From an uncultured Eubacteriales bacterium (GTDB lineage Bacteria; Bacillota_A; Clostridia; Christensenellales; Aristaeellaceae): a stretch of DNA of 16,083 nucleotides. How positions within the stretch are numbered: the first letter of the stretch is position 1; each line of letters starts with the position of its first letter. Under the pieces are notes generated by a model. The model was not told the DNA's origin. It saw only the letters and a list, made by a program, of their open reading frames with translations, and did no database searches. The stretch spans positions 1 through 16,083 of the forward strand of contig CACYNZ010000035.1 of assembly GCA_902775835.1 (NCBI GenBank), read 5' to 3'. The position numbers and the translations under genes were made by a program. Below are positions 14,141 through 16,083 of the stretch, in pieces.

Positions 14141-15106
14141 ATGGGAAAGCTCATCAACGATCTCAAATGTAAGGCAGTGCAAAAAGCGGTTTACGCAAAG
14201 CTCTACAAGGGACATAAGCCCAACGAATGGGAACCGTGGAACGCTCCGGAAGTGAAAACGCTGGAAAACGGCATGGTTTGCCGCAGCGACGTCAAATACG
14301 GCGAAACCTATCCCAACAGCTTCGCGGACATCTGGTACCCGGATGACAGCGGGAAAAAGCGGCCTGTTGTGGTGTACTTTCACGGTGGCGGATTTATCTT
14401 CGGCAACAAGTCCGCTGGCGACCCGCTGCAAACCGGTGGCGGCGGTGTGGGAAAACTGGAAGCCATCGTGAAAGCAGCGTATATTCTCGTGAATGCGGAT
14501 TACGCGCTGGCGCCTGAGTATCGTTTTCCAGTCCCCATCCGGCAGTGCGATGAACTGCTGCGTTACCTGATATCTCATGAAGAGGAACTTCATCTGGACA
14601 TGTCTCATGTTTGTCTTTCCGGAGGAAGCGCCGGAGCCAATATGACAGTAATCTATGCTGCCTGTGTCTGCAATCCCGACTACGCCGGCATGCTTGGTGT
14701 CAATCCCGCTATGACACAGGAAAACCTGAAGGTCCTGGCCATCGACGAAGCCGCACTGGACGCCAGCGTATTTGACAGCAATATGTACGCAATGCTTGGC
14801 TGCGCTACGGGGGCAAAACGCAACACGCCGGAGGCGGTTGGCATCATCAACGCAAAGAACTTTATTTGTGACACATTCATTCCCAGCTGGATCAACGCAT
14901 CGAATGAGCCAAATGATGAATCTGGCTATTTCATCACAGAAGGACGCGGCCTCAAAAAAAAGCTGGATGAGATCGGTGTACCCAATGATCTGGTCTTCTT
15001 CCCTGGCGCAAAGCTGCCTCACGGTTATATGGACCAAATGGATCATGAGCCACATGCCAAAGAAGCCTTTGAGAGGATGATGGCGTTTATTCAAAAGTAC
15101 ATTTAA
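14141..15106 (+). CDS. Alpha/beta-hydrolase esterase (hormone-sensitive-lipase-like)
   Basis: A 321-residue hydrolase with the oxyanion-hole motif HGGGF at H81-F85, the family segment ADYALAPEYRFP, the nucleophile S163 in GGSAG and the likely catalytic H294 in LPHGYMD. The acid is less clear: where family members usually have DxLxDE, this protein reads NEPNDE (255-260). No signal peptide is seen, so it acts in the cytoplasm. GGAGGTG precedes the start, and the next gene begins 14 nt after its stop, so it forms an operon with the symporter. In a glycan locus a role in removing acetyl or other acyl groups from imported oligosaccharides is plausible, but nothing in the sequence proves the substrate; a general carboxylesterase is the alternative. 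Confidence 0.88.
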   Translation: MGKLINDLKCKAVQKAVYAKLYKGHKPNEWEPWNAPEVKTLENGMVCRSDVKYGETYPNSFADIWYPDDSGKKRPVVVYFHGGGFIFGNKSAGDPLQTGGGGVGKLEAIVKAAYILVNADYALAPEYRFPVPIRQCDELLRYLISHEEELHLDMSHVCLSGGSAGANMTVIYAACVCNPDYAGMLGVNPAMTQENLKVLAIDEAALDASVFDSNMYAMLGCATGAKRNTPEAVGIINAKNFICDTFIPSWINASNEPNDESGYFITEGRGLKKKLDEIGVPNDLVFFPGAKLPHGYMDQMDHEPHAKEAFERMMAFIQKYI

Positions 15107-15120
15107 AGGAGGATACGGCG

Positions 15121-16083
15121 ATGGCAAAGAAAGAACATGTCAACAAGCATCCAGACTGGCGGCTCAGCGCACGGGAGCGATTCAATTACTACCTCTCCGA
15201 CAGCGGCAGACTGTTCGGCACCTCTGTGTTTCAGACCTTCATGACCGCGTTCCTGGCCCTTCGGGGTGTCAATCTGACAGTGCTGGCCAGTGTGCTGCTG
15301 GTGCTCAAGCTGATTGACGCAGTGGATGATGTGGTCTTCGGCTACCTGATCGATAAGCTCAAGATCACGGAATGGAAGGCGTTTCGCAAGCTGACCGGCG
15401 AGGGCAAGTATCTGCCCTGGTTCCGGCTGACCTTCTTCCTGTTCCCGCTGTTCACAATCGTTTTCTATCTGATGCCCTCAACGCTGTCTGTCGGCGCGAA
15501 GATTGCCTGGTTTGTGGTAAGCTATCTGCTTTATGACTTCTCCTGCACCCTCAATGAGGTGCCCATGAATTCCCTGGTGATGACCCTAACGGACAACACA
15601 GAGGAGCGGACACACATCATCACCGTCAAGGGAATTATTACGGTTCTTGCGGCAGTGATCGTAGGCGTCGCCTTGAACTTCCTTGTGGATCCGGTGGTCG
15701 GCCCGGGCTTCAGCTTTACCTCTGTCTCCATTGGGGCCATGATCATCTGCACCGCAATCATGATCCCACTGGTACGGAACGGCAAGGAATACAACACGGA
15801 ACTGAAAAATGTAGAAGAAGAAAACCAGCACGAGGGCTATACGCTGCGGGACATGTGGAACTGCGTGAAAACCAACAAGTACATGATGGTCTACCTGGTT
15901 TCCATGCTGATTGCGGGCGTTACCGCGACATCCTCCGCCGTTGCCTCTCTGATTTCTTTCTATCTTTTTGATGGTAAGACGATGATCACCTCGTTGCCGG
16001 TCCTGATTGCCTTTATTCCCGGACTTCTTATCAATACGCAAGCCGACAAAATCTCAAAACGTTTTGGCCGCCGGAATTCTCTG
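15121..16083 (+). CDS. GPH-family (MelB-like) sugar symporter, C-terminus cut by window edge
   Basis: The frame from ATG 15121 is open to the last base, giving 321 residues of what is usually a protein of 450-550. It opens with LSARERFNYYLSDSGRLFGT, then the GPH signature region LIDAVDDVVFGYLIDKLK, and several hydrophobic segments follow. Two charged cytoplasmic loops are visible, one near TLTDNTEERTHIITVKG and one near KEYNTELKNVEEENQHEGY. AAAGGAGG (15105-15112), overlapping the esterase stop, lies 8 nt before the start. It probably imports the esterase's substrate. It differs clearly from the GPH protein at 4477 in its N-terminal sequence, so it is not a recent duplicate. Confidence 0.9.
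   Translation, partial: MAKKEHVNKHPDWRLSARERFNYYLSDSGRLFGTSVFQTFMTAFLALRGVNLTVLASVLLVLKLIDAVDDVVFGYLIDKLKITEWKAFRKLTGEGKYLPWFRLTFFLFPLFTIVFYLMPSTLSVGAKIAWFVVSYLLYDFSCTLNEVPMNSLVMTLTDNTEERTHIITVKGIITVLAAVIVGVALNFLVDPVVGPGFSFTSVSIGAMIICTAIMIPLVRNGKEYNTELKNVEEENQHEGYTLRDMWNCVKTNKYMMVYLVSMLIAGVTATSSAVASLISFYLFDGKTMITSLPVLIAFIPGLLINTQADKISKRFGRRNSL

Noticed and set aside
14075..15127. Minus-strand 350-codon frame opposite the esterase
   Set aside because: The plus-strand frame has HGGGF and GGSAG motifs and a strong ribosome site; the minus frame has no family features.

Overview
The window looks like a carbohydrate-utilisation locus of an anaerobic Gram-positive bacterium, probably a gut or rumen Clostridia-type Bacillota of moderate-to-high GC. 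This is inferred from three things: strong AGGAGG-type ribosome sites, cupin/AraC regulators, and an oligosaccharide ABC importer with two permeases and a binding protein but no ATPase gene beside it. No rRNA, tRNA, CRISPR or insertion sequence was seen.

Layout. (1) 1-541, minus: the 5' part of an AraC-type regulator that runs off the left edge. (2) 686-6180, plus: first operon, with a GH1 beta-glycosidase, a clan GH-A glycosidase split into two reading frames at 3924, and a GPH-type sugar symporter. A 53-codon leftover of another GPH symporter follows at 6213-6374. (3) 6542-12358, plus: second operon, with a sugar-binding protein, a hairpin, two ABC permeases and a GH3 beta-glycosidase. (4) 12359-12912: a gene-free stretch with hairpins and a 92-bp tandem repeat. 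(5) 12913-13953, minus: a second, complete AraC regulator, divergent from (6) 14141-end, plus: an alpha/beta-hydrolase esterase and a second GPH symporter cut off by the right edge.

How it works together (inference). None of the glycosidases has a visible signal peptide, so beta-linked oligosaccharides are probably imported by the ABC system and the GPH symporters and trimmed in the cytoplasm by GH1, GH3 and the GH-A enzyme. The esterase may remove acyl groups from oligosaccharides.

The most informative signal is regulatory. The promoters of both glycosidase/transport operons carry the same arrangement, TTRCAAT-N13-TTACAAT-N20-TANNNT. This is two direct half-sites 20 bp apart, with the inner one in the -35 position, as expected of a class II AraC-type activator. 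The first of these sites also overlaps the -35 box of the partial AraC gene, which suggests that this regulator controls both operons and itself. The second AraC gene has its own divergent promoter region and probably controls the esterase/symporter unit.
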